A stretch of 64,000 nucleotides of DNA from a virus. How positions within the stretch are numbered: the first letter of the stretch is position 1; the number at the start of each line of letters is the position of its first letter. The notes below the pieces were generated by a model, which made no database searches, was not told the origin of the DNA, and saw nothing but the letters and a program-made list of their open reading frames with translations. A program made the translations under genes and the position numbers. This document shows, piece after piece, positions 1-9,581 of the stretch. Location: the IMG/VR virus record IMGVR_UViG_3300023442_000001, positions 1 to 64,000 of that record; one strand, given 5' to 3'.

Positions 1-3000
1 ATCGTCTGCCACTCCAGCCGTCGGAGAATTCACAATTGATGTTTCATCTTCGGGTTTTGAATCGGGAGGAAACGGATGGACCGTTGATTTTATAGGGGAT
101 ACTGTTTATGTTTCAGACCTTGCATTAGATGCAGATAATGCCGGATCTTTTAAAATTGTCGTTAAAACTTCAGATGGAGCTCTTTTCCCCAAAATATGGT
201 CTCTAGATAGAAAAATCGGAACAGGGACTATTGAAATTAATGGAGATTCGTATGTCATTGTTTATAATGATTCCGGTGGTTTGAAATATCCAAATTCAAT
301 TAATTTTAATGCTGTTGTTAAAGGTGTTAACGCTCCGTATATTAAATGGTATGTAAAATATGATAATAATTCAACATATACATTATTAATCGATGCTGGA
401 AATGGAACATCCTGGACGTATAATTCTCCTTCAACAATATTAGCTGATTTTGCTGAAAAAGCCACATTTAAAGCTGAGCTTTATGATCCATTTGATATTT
501 CCCGTCTTATTGATGAAGATACGTTTACAATCAGTAAAATTCAAGAAGTGAAAGGTCCTCAGGGAGATCCGGGCCAAGATGGAATAGACGGTCAAGATTC
601 TTATGGTGTTATTATAGACAATGAATCCCACACTATATCTTGTGATTCAGACGGAATCCCATTATCTGGTCAAATCGGATTGGGAAGCCCAGCAACAACG
701 AATGTTTTTGCATTTCTCGGAAATACTGAATTAACTTATTCTGGGGACGATACACCCACACCTGGAACCTTTTCAATCAAAAATATCCGCACATCAGATT
801 CGACTGGATGGTCATTTAAAGAAGATTTAGGAAATGGTGCTGTTTATGTCGATGCTGTCGGGACGGCAGATTCGGCCGTTTGCGATTTTGATATTTATTT
901 CTCAGATGGAACAACGATTACGAAACGCTTTTCGGTCGATAAGGCCAAAGGAATTGGATCTGTTACATTAACCGCATCAAAATATTTAATTCATTATAAT
1001 ACGGATGGTTATATCTATCCTGTCGATAATAATAATATCGATATTACATATTCATCTCAAGGGATAACAAATCCAACATTCAAATTATATCAGAAATTTG
1101 ACGATGGAGCATTTAGCAAAGTTTATGAAGGAACATCGACAACGTATACATTAGCCACAACATCTTTTTCTACATTTACAAGTTCAATTCATTTTAAAGT
1201 TGAGGCATATGAAAATGATACGGGAACTCTTATAGATATCGATGAAATTACAATTTCCAAAGTTTTTGATGGTGAGAGAGGAATTGCAGAAGATTCATAT
1301 TCTGTTTTTATGACAAACGAATCCCATACAGTTCCGGCTCAATCGAATGGAAGCGTTATAAATTATGATGGTGCCTCAACATTAATTAAAGTTTTAAAAG
1401 GTCAAAATGAATTATCTTATAAAAATAGTACAAATCCGGGTCAAACATTTTTTGGAATCACATCATCTGATATCCTCTCAGTCAATGGAACATTTGAATT
1501 AAATACGACAACTGGAGAAATTAAATGTACGAACATAAGTGCAGCTAAAGATGTGGCTTATGCTGATGTTTCCATTCATCTGGAAGATTCAGGGAGAGTC
1601 ATTAAAAAACGATTTACGGTTAGTAAATCTAAAAAAGGCGCAGACGGTTCGGAGCCAAAAATTCTTAGATTAGCAGCCGGTTCAAATATTTTTGAATATA
1701 GTAGTCCTACGGATGCTAGTGCTTCACCATCTTATATTAACATTACTGTCCAAAGAAATTTTACAGGTACGATAAATTGGCTTTATAGTCGAGATGGAGG
1801 AATCGTCTGGAATCAAATTAAGTTAACATCCGGGGCAAATTATTCCGGATCAAGATTACAAGTTTATCCAAATGGAACATATAATTCGATTAACTGGAGT
1901 TCTATTTGGGGGTCATATAAAAATATTTCATTTAAAGCTGTATCAGGCGGGGTCGAAGATTCCGTTTCAGTTGTCAAAGTATATGGAGGTGTCGCTGGAA
2001 AGGATGCGTATTCTGTTTCTCTAGACAATCCAACCCATACTATATTAGTTGATAAATCGGGAAATGTATTAAGTGGTGAATTAAATTTAGCAAATACCAT
2101 CGTTAATGTTTATCATGGTGGAGCAAAATTAACATATGGAACACATTATACGATAGGAACATTAAGTTCTTCGAATTCAGGATGGTCTTTTTCAAAAAGT
2201 GCTAATTTAGTTTCATTACAATCTGTATCGGCTACGGCTTCTGATACGGTAAAATGTACAATTCCAGTTTCTATTAATAGTGGGCCGACAATTAATGCTG
2301 TTTTTACTTTAAATAAAGTCCGTTCAGATACGGCTATTGATCTTTCTTTAAATTCACATGTTGTGAAATATTCCGCTTCTGGTGCCAAAACTCCAACATC
2401 GATAAATGTTTCTTGGGCTATCCGAGGAACAACTCCAAATTCTCCACAATATCGACTAACTATATCAAAAGATGGGGGAAGTGAATCTCAATTATATTCT
2501 GGAACGAATACATCCTATACTCTTAACAACACACATCTTAATTTTACAAATTATGCAAAAATTAAAGTTTATTTATATTCAAATGGTAGCACTTCCTCCT
2601 CGAATCTTGTTACGACTGATGAAGCTTCTATTGTTGTTTCTAGGGATGGAGCTATTGGAGAAGATGCATATACTGTTGTTTTGACGAATGAAGCTCATAC
2701 TGTTCCAGCGAATTCGGCTGGAACGGTTTTATCATTAACAGACGCTTATACGGATGTTCTAGTTTTTCTTGGTTCAACACAATTAACCTATGTGAATAAT
2801 TCTTCACCTGGGCCTGGTCAATTTTATGTTGGATCTCCTACGAACCAAACTTCTGGATATAATTTTTCTAGAAATCCGACAAATGGAAGAATTTCTCTTG
2901 TCAGTATTTCTTCATCTTCTGATACCGGATCTTGTACGATCCCAATAAAACTTCCGAACGGTAAAACGATAAATAAGAAATTTTCAATTACACGAGTCAG

Positions 3001-4774
3001 ACGGGGTGCTACCGGTTCGCAAGGCCCTCCAGGCTCACAAGGACCATCTGGGGCCGATGCTGTTTATGTTAAAATAACGGCAAATGATCAAATTTTTAAA
3101 TATGCCGCAGGAGCTTCAACACCAACTCCAAGTTCAACAACGATTACGGCCACAAAATATGGCCCAGGATCGGCCACATATCAATGGCAGTATCGTCGCC
3201 CTGGAGGATCTTGGTATAATATTTCTGGGGCCACATCTCAATCATATTCTTTATCTCATAATTCTACATTATGGGGAAGTTATAAGACTTTATCGATTCG
3301 TGTCAGAATGACTGTTGCGGGTAAAAATTATTATGATTCTATGACTTTTGCGAAAGTTTATGATGGAGCTAAAGGAGATAGAGGGGCTCCAGGAACAGAC
3401 GGAGCATTCATAGAAATAAATTCATCGAATGGTATTTTCTTTGTCAAGAAAGCTGGATTCAGCGGTTCTGCTACTAGCCATTATAATTATTCGTATACGA
3501 CGATTACAATTAAAACAAACGGTGAACAGGTTTCCGTAACAACAACTGGATTAAATTCTAATTATAGTAATACGACCAAAAATAATGGTTTTAATTTTAG
3601 AATATATCCTGTTTCTTATGGGTCATATAAATATATGACCGGTACGGATGCTAAAATTACCGTTACTGGAAAGTCATCTGGAATTACGAAAACGTTAGTG
3701 ATTAAAAAACTCGATGAAGTTAGAGGAACATATATCGATCAAAACGGTATATATACAGGGAATATTACAGCCAACCAAATTAATACGGGAACATTAGATG
3801 CTTCGAGAATTAATGTTACGAATTTAGATGCTGGATCCATTACGACCGGTATTTTAAGAGCTGGGTCTGGAAATTCTAATTTTGATTTAGATAATAGTAT
3901 TTTGAATTTATTTAATGATGGTCAAATGGTTTCTTGGAACGGTTCTTCAGAATCAAATTCGCTGGAAAAATCTGTTTTAAGTGCTGGTTCTTTAAAATTT
4001 TTATATAGAACTTCAACGAGTTCGACAACATGGAATATTAGAAATTATGTATCTAGAATTGAAGTAGGAATTGCTGGTGATGGTGATACCGTAACATTTA
4101 ATCCTCCATTTAAAACATTCCCCAAGTTAATTTTAAGTATTGCCAAAGCAAAAGTATATGATTCTCGGGAGTCTAATAGAACTCAGACTATAAGATTGAA
4201 AGCAGAAAATTTTTCAATACATGGATTTAAACCACGAATGTATCACATAATATATGGTGATCCTTTGATAGAAAAAGCTGAATATAATATAAAAATAAAT
4301 GCTCCGGAGTATGCCACAGGCAATTTAAATGAATGGCAGTTAGAACGTACAACAAATACTAAAACATCCAAAGTACATGTTAATTTAGAGATTATTAGAG
4401 GAAGAACTTCGATAGACAATAATGGAAATATTGTATCAGATCTTTATGAATGGCATATATATTTAGGAGATGACAGTAGAGGTACACAGGTAACATTAAA
4501 TCTAACCGGAACACATTCATATTTAGAGGTATTTAAGAGTATTTCTATTAGAACCTTTAGAAAATTAATTATAAGAGTTGTTAAAGGTGCATATTTAGGT
4601 TCTAAAACCTTTGTTGGCTATGATTTACCATCATCAGTTTTCGAACCAGATATTTCGTATAGCGGTCCAGATGGTGTAATATATGAAGAATCTGTACGCC
4701 GCCCACTTGTTGAAGAGTATGATGTATTACCCGGAATGACTTCTGACATCAATTGGATTGCTATCGGTAATTAA
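1..4774 (+). CDS. Giant repeat-rich phage tail/fibre protein, 5' end missing
   Basis: The frame is open from base 2 with no stop, so the gene starts outside the window; the TTG at 281 is internal. At least 1590 residues are visible. They consist of about four related units of roughly 230 residues, each with an Ig-like beta domain that carries a NESHT-type motif (near 620, 1318, 2030 and 2690), plus a partial unit at the left edge. Short collagen-like Gly-X-Y stretches link some units (551-595, 3019-3060, 3370-3405). Near 3760-3830 the ITANQINTGTLDASRI-type segment common near the C-termini of phage tail-tip and fibre proteins is followed by a beta-rich end domain. The repeat type is common in tail proteins of Firmicutes phages. 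It is probably a tail tip or fibre protein that contacts the host surface. The exact role is inferred. Confidence 0.8.
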   Translation, partial: SSATPAVGEFTIDVSSSGFESGGNGWTVDFIGDTVYVSDLALDADNAGSFKIVVKTSDGALFPKIWSLDRKIGTGTIEINGDSYVIVYNDSGGLKYPNSINFNAVVKGVNAPYIKWYVKYDNNSTYTLLIDAGNGTSWTYNSPSTILADFAEKATFKAELYDPFDISRLIDEDTFTISKIQEVKGPQGDPGQDGIDGQDSYGVIIDNESHTISCDSDGIPLSGQIGLGSPATTNVFAFLGNTELTYSGDDTPTPGTFSIKNIRTSDSTGWSFKEDLGNGAVYVDAVGTADSAVCDFDIYFSDGTTITKRFSVDKAKGIGSVTLTASKYLIHYNTDGYIYPVDNNNIDITYSSQGITNPTFKLYQKFDDGAFSKVYEGTSTTYTLATTSFSTFTSSIHFKVEAYENDTGTLIDIDEITISKVFDGERGIAEDSYSVFMTNESHTVPAQSNGSVINYDGASTLIKVLKGQNELSYKNSTNPGQTFFGITSSDILSVNGTFELNTTTGEIKCTNISAAKDVAYADVSIHLEDSGRVIKKRFTVSKSKKGADGSEPKILRLAAGSNIFEYSSPTDASASPSYINITVQRNFTGTINWLYSRDGGIVWNQIKLTSGANYSGSRLQVYPNGTYNSINWSSIWGSYKNISFKAVSGGVEDSVSVVKVYGGVAGKDAYSVSLDNPTHTILVDKSGNVLSGELNLANTIVNVYHGGAKLTYGTHYTIGTLSSSNSGWSFSKSANLVSLQSVSATASDTVKCTIPVSINSGPTINAVFTLNKVRSDTAIDLSLNSHVVKYSASGAKTPTSINVSWAIRGTTPNSPQYRLTISKDGGSESQLYSGTNTSYTLNNTHLNFTNYAKIKVYLYSNGSTSSSNLVTTDEASIVVSRDGAIGEDAYTVVLTNEAHTVPANSAGTVLSLTDAYTDVLVFLGSTQLTYVNNSSPGPGQFYVGSPTNQTSGYNFSRNPTNGRISLVSISSSSDTGSCTIPIKLPNGKTINKKFSITRVRRGATGSQGPPGSQGPSGADAVYVKITANDQIFKYAAGASTPTPSSTTITATKYGPGSATYQWQYRRPGGSWYNISGATSQSYSLSHNSTLWGSYKTLSIRVRMTVAGKNYYDSMTFAKVYDGAKGDRGAPGTDGAFIEINSSNGIFFVKKAGFSGSATSHYNYSYTTITIKTNGEQVSVTTTGLNSNYSNTTKNNGFNFRIYPVSYGSYKYMTGTDAKITVTGKSSGITKTLVIKKLDEVRGTYIDQNGIYTGNITANQINTGTLDASRINVTNLDAGSITTGILRAGSGNSNFDLDNSILNLFNDGQMVSWNGSSESNSLEKSVLSAGSLKFLYRTSTSSTTWNIRNYVSRIEVGIAGDGDTVTFNPPFKTFPKLILSIAKAKVYDSRESNRTQTIRLKAENFSIHGFKPRMYHIIYGDPLIEKAEYNIKINAPEYATGNLNEWQLERTTNTKTSKVHVNLEIIRGRTSIDNNGNIVSDLYEWHIYLGDDSRGTQVTLNLTGTHSYLEVFKSISIRTFRKLIIRVVKGAYLGSKTFVGYDLPSSVFEPDISYSGPDGVIYEESVRRPLVEEYDVLPGMTSDINWIAIGN

Positions 4775-4788
4775 AGGGAGAATAGAAA

Positions 4789-5265
4789 ATGGCATCACAT
4801 GTTGTTTTAAACAAAATAACCGGAGAAATTTTACAATCTGTAATATATCATGATATAAATTGTATAGATAATACGGAAACGGGATTGGAAAATATTTTAA
4901 ATGGACATGAAATTCCCGAAAAAGAACGTGATAATTATATAGGTTTTATTATTGATCAAGAACTCATTACAGGAGAAGCTAGAATTGTTTTGAAATATGA
5001 AAATGGAAAATTGGAAGAAAAGAAGCATGTAAATTTGATGCTTTTAAATGAAACTCCAACATCAAAAGAATTTAAATTAGTGTTTACAGAAAATGATGAA
5101 TTAAAAGAAGTTAATGAATTTCCGATTATATTGACAGTCGATGATGAAGATTATATTCTAAATGAATCCGTTATTAAGTTAGAAAGTCCCATTTCGGTAT
5201 CATTTGAAGTTTCTATTATTCGTGATAAAAATTATTATATGTTCCCAACAATTATTGAAATTTGA
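4789..5265 (+). CDS. Hypothetical protein following the giant tail protein
   Basis: A 158-residue protein with an ATG start and a GGGAGA ribosome site 14 bases after the stop of the giant tail protein. It is acidic, with no membrane segment or catalytic motif that I recognise. The second half is rich in beta-type alternation (VSFEVSIIRDKNYYMF). The tight spacing puts it in the same operon as the tail protein, so a small tail-associated or assembly protein is the natural guess, but no family is recognised. Confidence 0.6.
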   Translation: MASHVVLNKITGEILQSVIYHDINCIDNTETGLENILNGHEIPEKERDNYIGFIIDQELITGEARIVLKYENGKLEEKKHVNLMLLNETPTSKEFKLVFTENDELKEVNEFPIILTVDDEDYILNESVIKLESPISVSFEVSIIRDKNYYMFPTIIEI

Positions 5266-5324
5266 AAATAAATCTTAACAAATATATGTAACATCTTCAT
5301 TTTCAAGAGGAATTGGATAATTTC

Positions 5325-5540
5325 ATGATAATTAAGAAACGGTTTCATGAACAGAATGTACGAAAAGATGTTATAGATAATGTCGTTCGAACAAAATTAG
5401 ATTCGAACACAGAATTCGCACTATTATGGAAAGCGATAGAAGAATTATATAATCATTTAGGATTAGATTTACCAAAAGAGTGTCAGGAATTTCGAGATCT
5501 TATCCGTAATATAAAAAATCAGATTAAATCTGATATTTAA
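5325..5540 (+). CDS. Small helical hypothetical protein
   Basis: About 71 residues from the ATG at 5325. A TTG at 5313 in the same frame would add four residues, but it lies only 2 bases after the AAGAGG ribosome site, while the ATG lies 14 bases after it, so the start is uncertain. The protein is charged and mostly helical by composition (for example FALLWKAIEELYNHLGLDL). No family recognised. It lies in the same direction as its neighbours. Confidence 0.5.
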   Translation: MIIKKRFHEQNVRKDVIDNVVRTKLDSNTEFALLWKAIEELYNHLGLDLPKECQEFRDLIRNIKNQIKSDI

Positions 5541-5581
5541 TAAAATAATAAATCTTTTATTGGGGAGAAGAAAAAAATATT

Positions 5582-5863
5582 ATGGCCAAACATATGCTTT
5601 TACAAACCATTTTAAATGAAATGGAACAGACGGATTCTAAAGATCTCATTGATTCAATTAAAAATTTATGTGAACAGTTAGAAGAAAAACCTGATCCTGA
5701 ACCGTATGAATTAACGTTGATAGATAATATTTATAAATTTTTAGAAAATTATCAACTTTTAAAAGAATCAATGAGATTTTATATTCGTGTTTTAAATGGT
5801 AAAATGCCAGGTGAAGTGATCAACCGATTAAAAGATAAGAGGAGTGTGATATGGGATTATTAA
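5582..5863 (+). CDS. Small helical hypothetical protein
   Basis: A 93-residue protein starting with ATG behind a GGGGAGAAG ribosome site. It is acidic and helical, and its C-terminus overlaps the start of the M15 peptidase gene by 13 bases, which suggests translational coupling. The overlap with a lysis-type gene hints at a partner or regulator, but I recognise no family. Confidence 0.55.
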   Translation: MAKHMLLQTILNEMEQTDSKDLIDSIKNLCEQLEEKPDPEPYELTLIDNIYKFLENYQLLKESMRFYIRVLNGKMPGEVINRLKDKRSVIWDY

Positions 5864-6402
5864 AATTTAAAAAGTTTTTTCAGAGATATTTGATTCGATT
5901 TGAAAAGAAGAAAGTAAAATTTGATTTTAATCAGACTATCCCCGGTGCCCCCAATTTTAAATATAAAGAATTTATTTTCTCCCCAATAGCTATAAGATAT
6001 AGAATAGATAATACCCCTCCTAAAAAAGTCATCAAAAATATTGAACAATTAGCTGTCAATCTTCTCCAGCCAGTAAGAAATAAATTTGGTCCAATCCGCA
6101 TAACTTCAGGTTATCGTTGTAAAGAATTAAATAAACTTGTTAAAGGATCTATAACAAGTAATCATTTATTTGGGTACGCAGCCGATTTTGTTCCGATCAA
6201 GGACGATGTTAAGTTAATAGATATTCTTGAATATATTTATAATGAACTAGAATATTATGAATTAATTGCCGAATGGTTTCCAAATGGATGGATCCATGCA
6301 GCGTATCGAAAAGGAAAATCTAGTGATATTATTAAACTTAGGGATAAAGAACATTTCTATACTCGAATTCAATTTAATGAATTGAAGAGTATGGTTAAAT
6401 AA
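5851..6402 (+). CDS. M15-family peptidase (D-Ala-D-Ala carboxypeptidase-like, candidate endolysin)
   Basis: A 183-residue protein with the zinc peptidase M15A signature. FGPIRITSGYRC is followed by the S-x-H-x-x-G-x-A-x-D motif (SNHLFGYAADF, near residues 105-115), which supplies the first zinc His and Asp. The C-terminal WIHAA (near residue 148) supplies the second zinc His. This family cleaves peptide bonds in the stem of peptidoglycan. ATG start with an AGAGGAG ribosome site. There is no signal peptide, so export would need a holin or the protein rides in the virion. The gene after it encodes a membrane coiled-coil protein, which fits a lysis pair. It could instead be a virion-bound cell-wall peptidase. 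Confidence 0.85.
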   Translation: MGLLKFKKFFQRYLIRFEKKKVKFDFNQTIPGAPNFKYKEFIFSPIAIRYRIDNTPPKKVIKNIEQLAVNLLQPVRNKFGPIRITSGYRCKELNKLVKGSITSNHLFGYAADFVPIKDDVKLIDILEYIYNELEYYELIAEWFPNGWIHAAYRKGKSSDIIKLRDKEHFYTRIQFNELKSMVK

Positions 6403-6418
6403 TTTGGAGGCTTTGATT

Positions 6419-6787
6419 ATGGCAACACCACAGACATGTGAAGTTCATTCTGTTTTTGAAAATGAAATTAATGAACTCAAAGAAGATGTTGAAACACTTA
6501 AACACATACACAATGATCTTAAATGGATCAAGGTAATTTCTCGTTTTCTTATCGGGACAATGGTGTCGGCTATTTTAATTTTTTCTCCAGGAATTTTTAA
6601 TTTAATTAATCGTATAGATCAATTAAAAGCAGAAGTTATTAAAAACACATCTACTATTGAATTTATTCATCAGAATATCAATGAAGTCAAAAAGGAATTA
6701 GATGAAGTGAATCGGCGTATTGACAAAATGCAAGATGATGTTTCTGAATTAAAAGTTGATTTAAACAAACATAGTGATGCCGGTTAA
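6419..6787 (+). CDS. Coiled-coil protein with one membrane segment (holin/XhlA-like candidate)
   Basis: 122 residues from the ATG at 6419, which lies 8 bases behind a GGAGG ribosome site; the TTG at 6404 precedes that site and is not used. A heptad-like charged N-terminal helix is followed by one hydrophobic stretch of about 20 residues (FLIGTMVSAILIFSPGIFNL) and a second long coiled coil (VKKELDEVNRRIDKMQDDV). The layout recalls small phage lysis-associated proteins of the XhlA/holin type, and the gene follows the M15 peptidase directly. Holin function is inferred from context only. Confidence 0.6.
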   Translation: MATPQTCEVHSVFENEINELKEDVETLKHIHNDLKWIKVISRFLIGTMVSAILIFSPGIFNLINRIDQLKAEVIKNTSTIEFIHQNINEVKKELDEVNRRIDKMQDDVSELKVDLNKHSDAG

Positions 6788-6819
6788 TTAATTAGAATTT
6801 AGAAAGGAGAAATGGCGAT

Positions 6820-7023
6820 ATGTCTTATGAATGTCCTGAATGTGGTTTTTTTCATCCCCCAGTTGAACACGGTTCTTGTCCAATTGCCAAAACAAAACAG
6901 AACCCAGATTTTGAAAAAAAGTTAAAAGTTATTACAAATGCTATTATTGCAAATAAACAGTATTTAGATATGGATAAGTTTACAATTGAACTTTTTGAAC
7001 TTATTCAAAAATATAAAAACTAA
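6820..7023 (+). CDS. Small protein with N-terminal Cys motif
   Basis: 67 residues, ATG start behind an AAAGGAG site. The N-terminus MSYECPECGFFHPPVEHGSC contains CxxC plus a further His and Cys that could bind one zinc ion. The rest is a short helical tail. No enzyme motif. Role unknown. Confidence 0.5.
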   Translation: MSYECPECGFFHPPVEHGSCPIAKTKQNPDFEKKLKVITNAIIANKQYLDMDKFTIELFELIQKYKN

Positions 7024-7105
7024 AGATATTGGTAAAATTTTTTCCAAGATTGTAAAAAATTTTACACACTGTGTTATAAATATTACATATAATCTTATAA
7101 CAAAT

Positions 7106-7141
7106 CCATGGGAATGATTTTTTAATTTTAAATTCCCATGG
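7106..7141 (+). promoter_or_regulatory. Hairpin abutting the ribosome site of the acyltransferase gene
   Basis: A perfect 10-base inverted repeat, CCATGGGAAT (7106-7115) and ATTCCCATGG (7132-7141), runs directly into the GAGGA ribosome site of the gene that starts with TTG at 7154. In RNA the 3' arm shares its last G with the ribosome site, so the hairpin could affect translation or protect a processed end. It lacks a T-run and is unlikely to be a terminator. Confidence 0.5.
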
Positions 7142-7153
7142 AGGAAAATTAAA

Positions 7154-7762
7154 TTGATTCTTAAATTTATTAATCAGAATGAATTGGATCTTGTTTATAA
7201 GCTTACGTATGAAGAATATTTACGACAGGGTTATATAATTGAAAATCCGAATAAATCCTTATCATTATATCCTCATCTAGATAATATTTTAGAAACTACG
7301 GTAATTGGTTGTTTTGATCATAACAAATTATTGGGAACGATTTCTTGGACTTTAGATGGACCAAATAAATTACATACAGATATCGACTTTCCCAAAGAAA
7401 CAGAAAAAGTTAGACAAGAAGGAAGAATTTTAGCCGCTTCTTGGAGAATCATTACAGATCATAATTATCGTCATAAAATTTCAGTTGTATCGAGTTTAAT
7501 ATTAGCAACAATTGAAGAAATGATGATCGGTAATGTTCAAACTGCTTTATTTACATTTAATCCAAAACATGAACGGGTATATAGAAGAATTTTAAATATG
7601 AAAACTTTAGCTAGACATGATGGAACAATTCATGGAATGGATAATGCTCCTGCCGTTTTAATGCGACTTGATATAGAAAATCTTCATCCGAAATGGATAC
7701 AGAATATTATTGATAAATATAATCTTTTTATGATTGAACGTGGGATACAAAAACATGATTGA
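7154..7762 (+). CDS. GNAT-fold acyltransferase, N-acyl amino acid synthase FeeM-like
   Basis: 202 residues. The start is TTG, supported by the GAGGA site 8 bases upstream. The C-terminal half matches the FeeM branch of GNAT transferases as I know it: a basic arginine-rich segment (WRIITDHNYRHK), then FNPKHERVYRRIL (the NPKH...Y motif) and a terminal NAPAVLMRLDI. FeeM enzymes join acyl chains from acyl carrier protein to amino acids. The substrate here is unknown. The stop overlaps the next start. This is an unusual accessory enzyme for a late structural operon; it might modify a virion protein or lipid, which is inference. Confidence 0.6.
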   Translation: MILKFINQNELDLVYKLTYEEYLRQGYIIENPNKSLSLYPHLDNILETTVIGCFDHNKLLGTISWTLDGPNKLHTDIDFPKETEKVRQEGRILAASWRIITDHNYRHKISVVSSLILATIEEMMIGNVQTALFTFNPKHERVYRRILNMKTLARHDGTIHGMDNAPAVLMRLDIENLHPKWIQNIIDKYNLFMIERGIQKHD

Positions 7763-8585
7763 AATTCTTACATCAACTCCCAAACAATTAAAGTTTAATA
7801 TTAATATCAATACGATTAAATATGATAATATTAAGGCTTTTATTCGTTTTAAAATTAAAGATATTGAATATGGTTTTGAAGGTCAAATAAGAGATAATAT
7901 TATTTATATTCAAATTCCTATATTAAATAATGTAATAAATTTTGAAAAATTAAACAATAATATAATTACTAGAGGAAGATTAGACATCTATGGAAATGGA
8001 TTTTATATGACACCATGGGAAGATGATTTTAACATTAAACAAGGAAATATTGAGACGGATGAATTTTCGGCTAAAATAAATTCAAATGATTTTGTAACAG
8101 TAGATGAAATAGACCAATTCGATGAAAATGTATCGGCTAATATCGTAGGATTTGAATCTTTACCATCTGGAGGTAAAAAAGAAACACTTGATGGAATTGA
8201 TTACGACACTAATGAACTTGTTAAAGATAAAGATTTAGAAGAGGCACAGAAAATTAATAATATTGTTTTAATGCGTGTGAAAGAACGATTAAGAAAAATG
8301 GAATTGGAGAAAAAATCAAAACCAAAAAAGAAAAATAAAAAGAAAAAAAGAAAAAATATTAAGGAGGATAATCAACCGGATATTAAAGATAAAAAACATA
8401 TTAATAAAGCAAACATAATAACAAAAGAAAATATACTTTCCTTTATGGAAAGTAAGGGTATTAAGAATGCCCGATTTCAAAATATGATTCTTGAACGAGC
8501 TGAAATGTTATCAGAAGGGACTGATATTCAAAGTCTCTTCGAAACAGTTAAAAAAATGTTAGACACAACAGTAAAGCTTAATTAG
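7755..8585 (+). CDS. Hypothetical protein with beta-rich N-terminus and Lys-rich linker
   Basis: 276 residues from the ATG at 7755, which overlaps the upstream stop (ATGATTGA), a typical coupled start; an in-frame TTG at 7734 is less likely. The first 110 residues look beta-rich (repeated Ile/Phe alternation). A very basic run near residues 185-200 (KKSKPKKKNKKKKRKN) follows, and then a helical C-terminal domain. The layout suggests a nucleic-acid or scaffold contact through the basic linker. No family recognised. Ends with TAG. Confidence 0.55.
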   Translation: MIEILTSTPKQLKFNININTIKYDNIKAFIRFKIKDIEYGFEGQIRDNIIYIQIPILNNVINFEKLNNNIITRGRLDIYGNGFYMTPWEDDFNIKQGNIETDEFSAKINSNDFVTVDEIDQFDENVSANIVGFESLPSGGKKETLDGIDYDTNELVKDKDLEEAQKINNIVLMRVKERLRKMELEKKSKPKKKNKKKKRKNIKEDNQPDIKDKKHINKANIITKENILSFMESKGIKNARFQNMILERAEMLSEGTDIQSLFETVKKMLDTTVKLN

Positions 8586-8603
8586 CTTCGGAGGGATTTT
8601 TAA

Positions 8604-8771
8604 ATGGATCTTACTTCATATATGGAAGATATGATCGCCGGTTTCGAAGAAGAGGATAAAGATCTTTCATTAAAAGAAAGAGAAGAAATTGATACATATC
8701 AAAAGGTAAGGGAGAAACTTCTTAGATTTACAGATCCAAAAGATCCAACGAGATGTAAAACATGTGACTAA
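8604..8771 (+). CDS. Small acidic protein with C-terminal CxxC
   Basis: 55 residues, ATG start behind a clear GGAGGG ribosome site (8590-8595) and 18 bases after the preceding stop. Sequence begins MDLTSYMEDMIAGFEEED and ends TRCKTCD. Acidic and helical with a terminal CxxC. No family recognised, but start, ribosome site and spacing fit the surrounding operon well. Confidence 0.6.
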   Translation: MDLTSYMEDMIAGFEEEDKDLSLKEREEIDTYQKVREKLLRFTDPKDPTRCKTCD

Positions 8772-8803
8772 ATTATAAAAAATTTTTAATGGGGTAAATT
8801 ACA

Positions 8804-9067
8804 ATGCGGCTAGCAGATATCAACAAAAACTCAGTTAAAGATATTTCTAAACAAGAATTGATGAATCTTCATAAACGAGTTCATCAGTTATGGGGTGGAG
8901 CTAAAGCCGCAGATTTTCCAAGTAAAAAAATGAAAAAATGGTTGAAAGATATTCATCAAATTCTTGTAGATGAAATGTCTAATAGAAACATTAATCATAG
9001 AAGTCCTTTGTTAGAAACAGTCATTTCTTCTAAAAATAAAATTGAACTGATTAATGTATATTTATGA
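8804..9067 (+). CDS. Small hypothetical protein
   Basis: 87 residues, ATG behind a GGGG site. A basic helical domain carries LHKRVHQLWGGAKAAD. The C-terminal end (SPLLETVISSKNKIELINVYL) is separated from it by a short linker. No known domain recognised. It lies between the small CxxC protein and the permuted NlpC/P60 protein, all in one direction. Confidence 0.55.
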   Translation: MRLADINKNSVKDISKQELMNLHKRVHQLWGGAKAADFPSKKMKKWLKDIHQILVDEMSNRNINHRSPLLETVISSKNKIELINVYL

Positions 9068-9101
9068 TAATCCCAACTAGATTTTCAGAGGAAAAATTAT
9101 A

Positions 9102-9581
9102 ATGCCTAAATTATATTTTACTGGTTATAAAGGTAAAAGTTTTATTTCTAAGTTGATTAAATATTGGACACGTTCGGAATATTCACATGTCGAGCAATGT
9201 TTAAATTTAGAAACTTTAAAAGGATATGGAGCATATCAGGGATATAAAGTTGGGTATTTATATCCATCTTATCATGAGAAAGGGACTCGTTATGATATTT
9301 TTGAATTAGAGTGTACACAAGAACAATTAGAAAAATTTAATTATTTCAAAAGACAGCAAGAAGGTAAAAAATACGATTATAAAGGGATTATGGGTTTCGT
9401 CACAAATAAAGAAGAAATGAATAATAGAAATAAATGGTATTGTTCAGAAATTGAAATATATGCCTGTAACTATGCTGGTATTAGGCTATTAAATTGGGAT
9501 GTAATTAAGATGAAACTTGTCAGTCCAGGAATGTTTCTTTCAAGTCCACTACTCAAGAAAATTAAGAGTGGGAAAACATAA
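9102..9581 (+). CDS. Permuted NlpC/P60 (YiiX/YaeF-like) papain-fold hydrolase
   Basis: 159 residues. The N-terminal SEYSHVEQC places the His early. YDYKGIMGF follows, and WYCSEIEIYAC carries the candidate nucleophile Cys at about residue 127. His before Cys is the circularly permuted order typical of YiiX/YaeF-like proteins of the NlpC/P60 superfamily, which act as amidases or peptidases on cell-wall or lipid-linked substrates. No signal peptide. ATG start with a GAGGA site. It may act in the virion or in lysis; the substrate cannot be read from sequence. Confidence 0.7.
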   Translation: MPKLYFTGYKGKSFISKLIKYWTRSEYSHVEQCLNLETLKGYGAYQGYKVGYLYPSYHEKGTRYDIFELECTQEQLEKFNYFKRQQEGKKYDYKGIMGFVTNKEEMNNRNKWYCSEIEIYACNYAGIRLLNWDVIKMKLVSPGMFLSSPLLKKIKSGKT

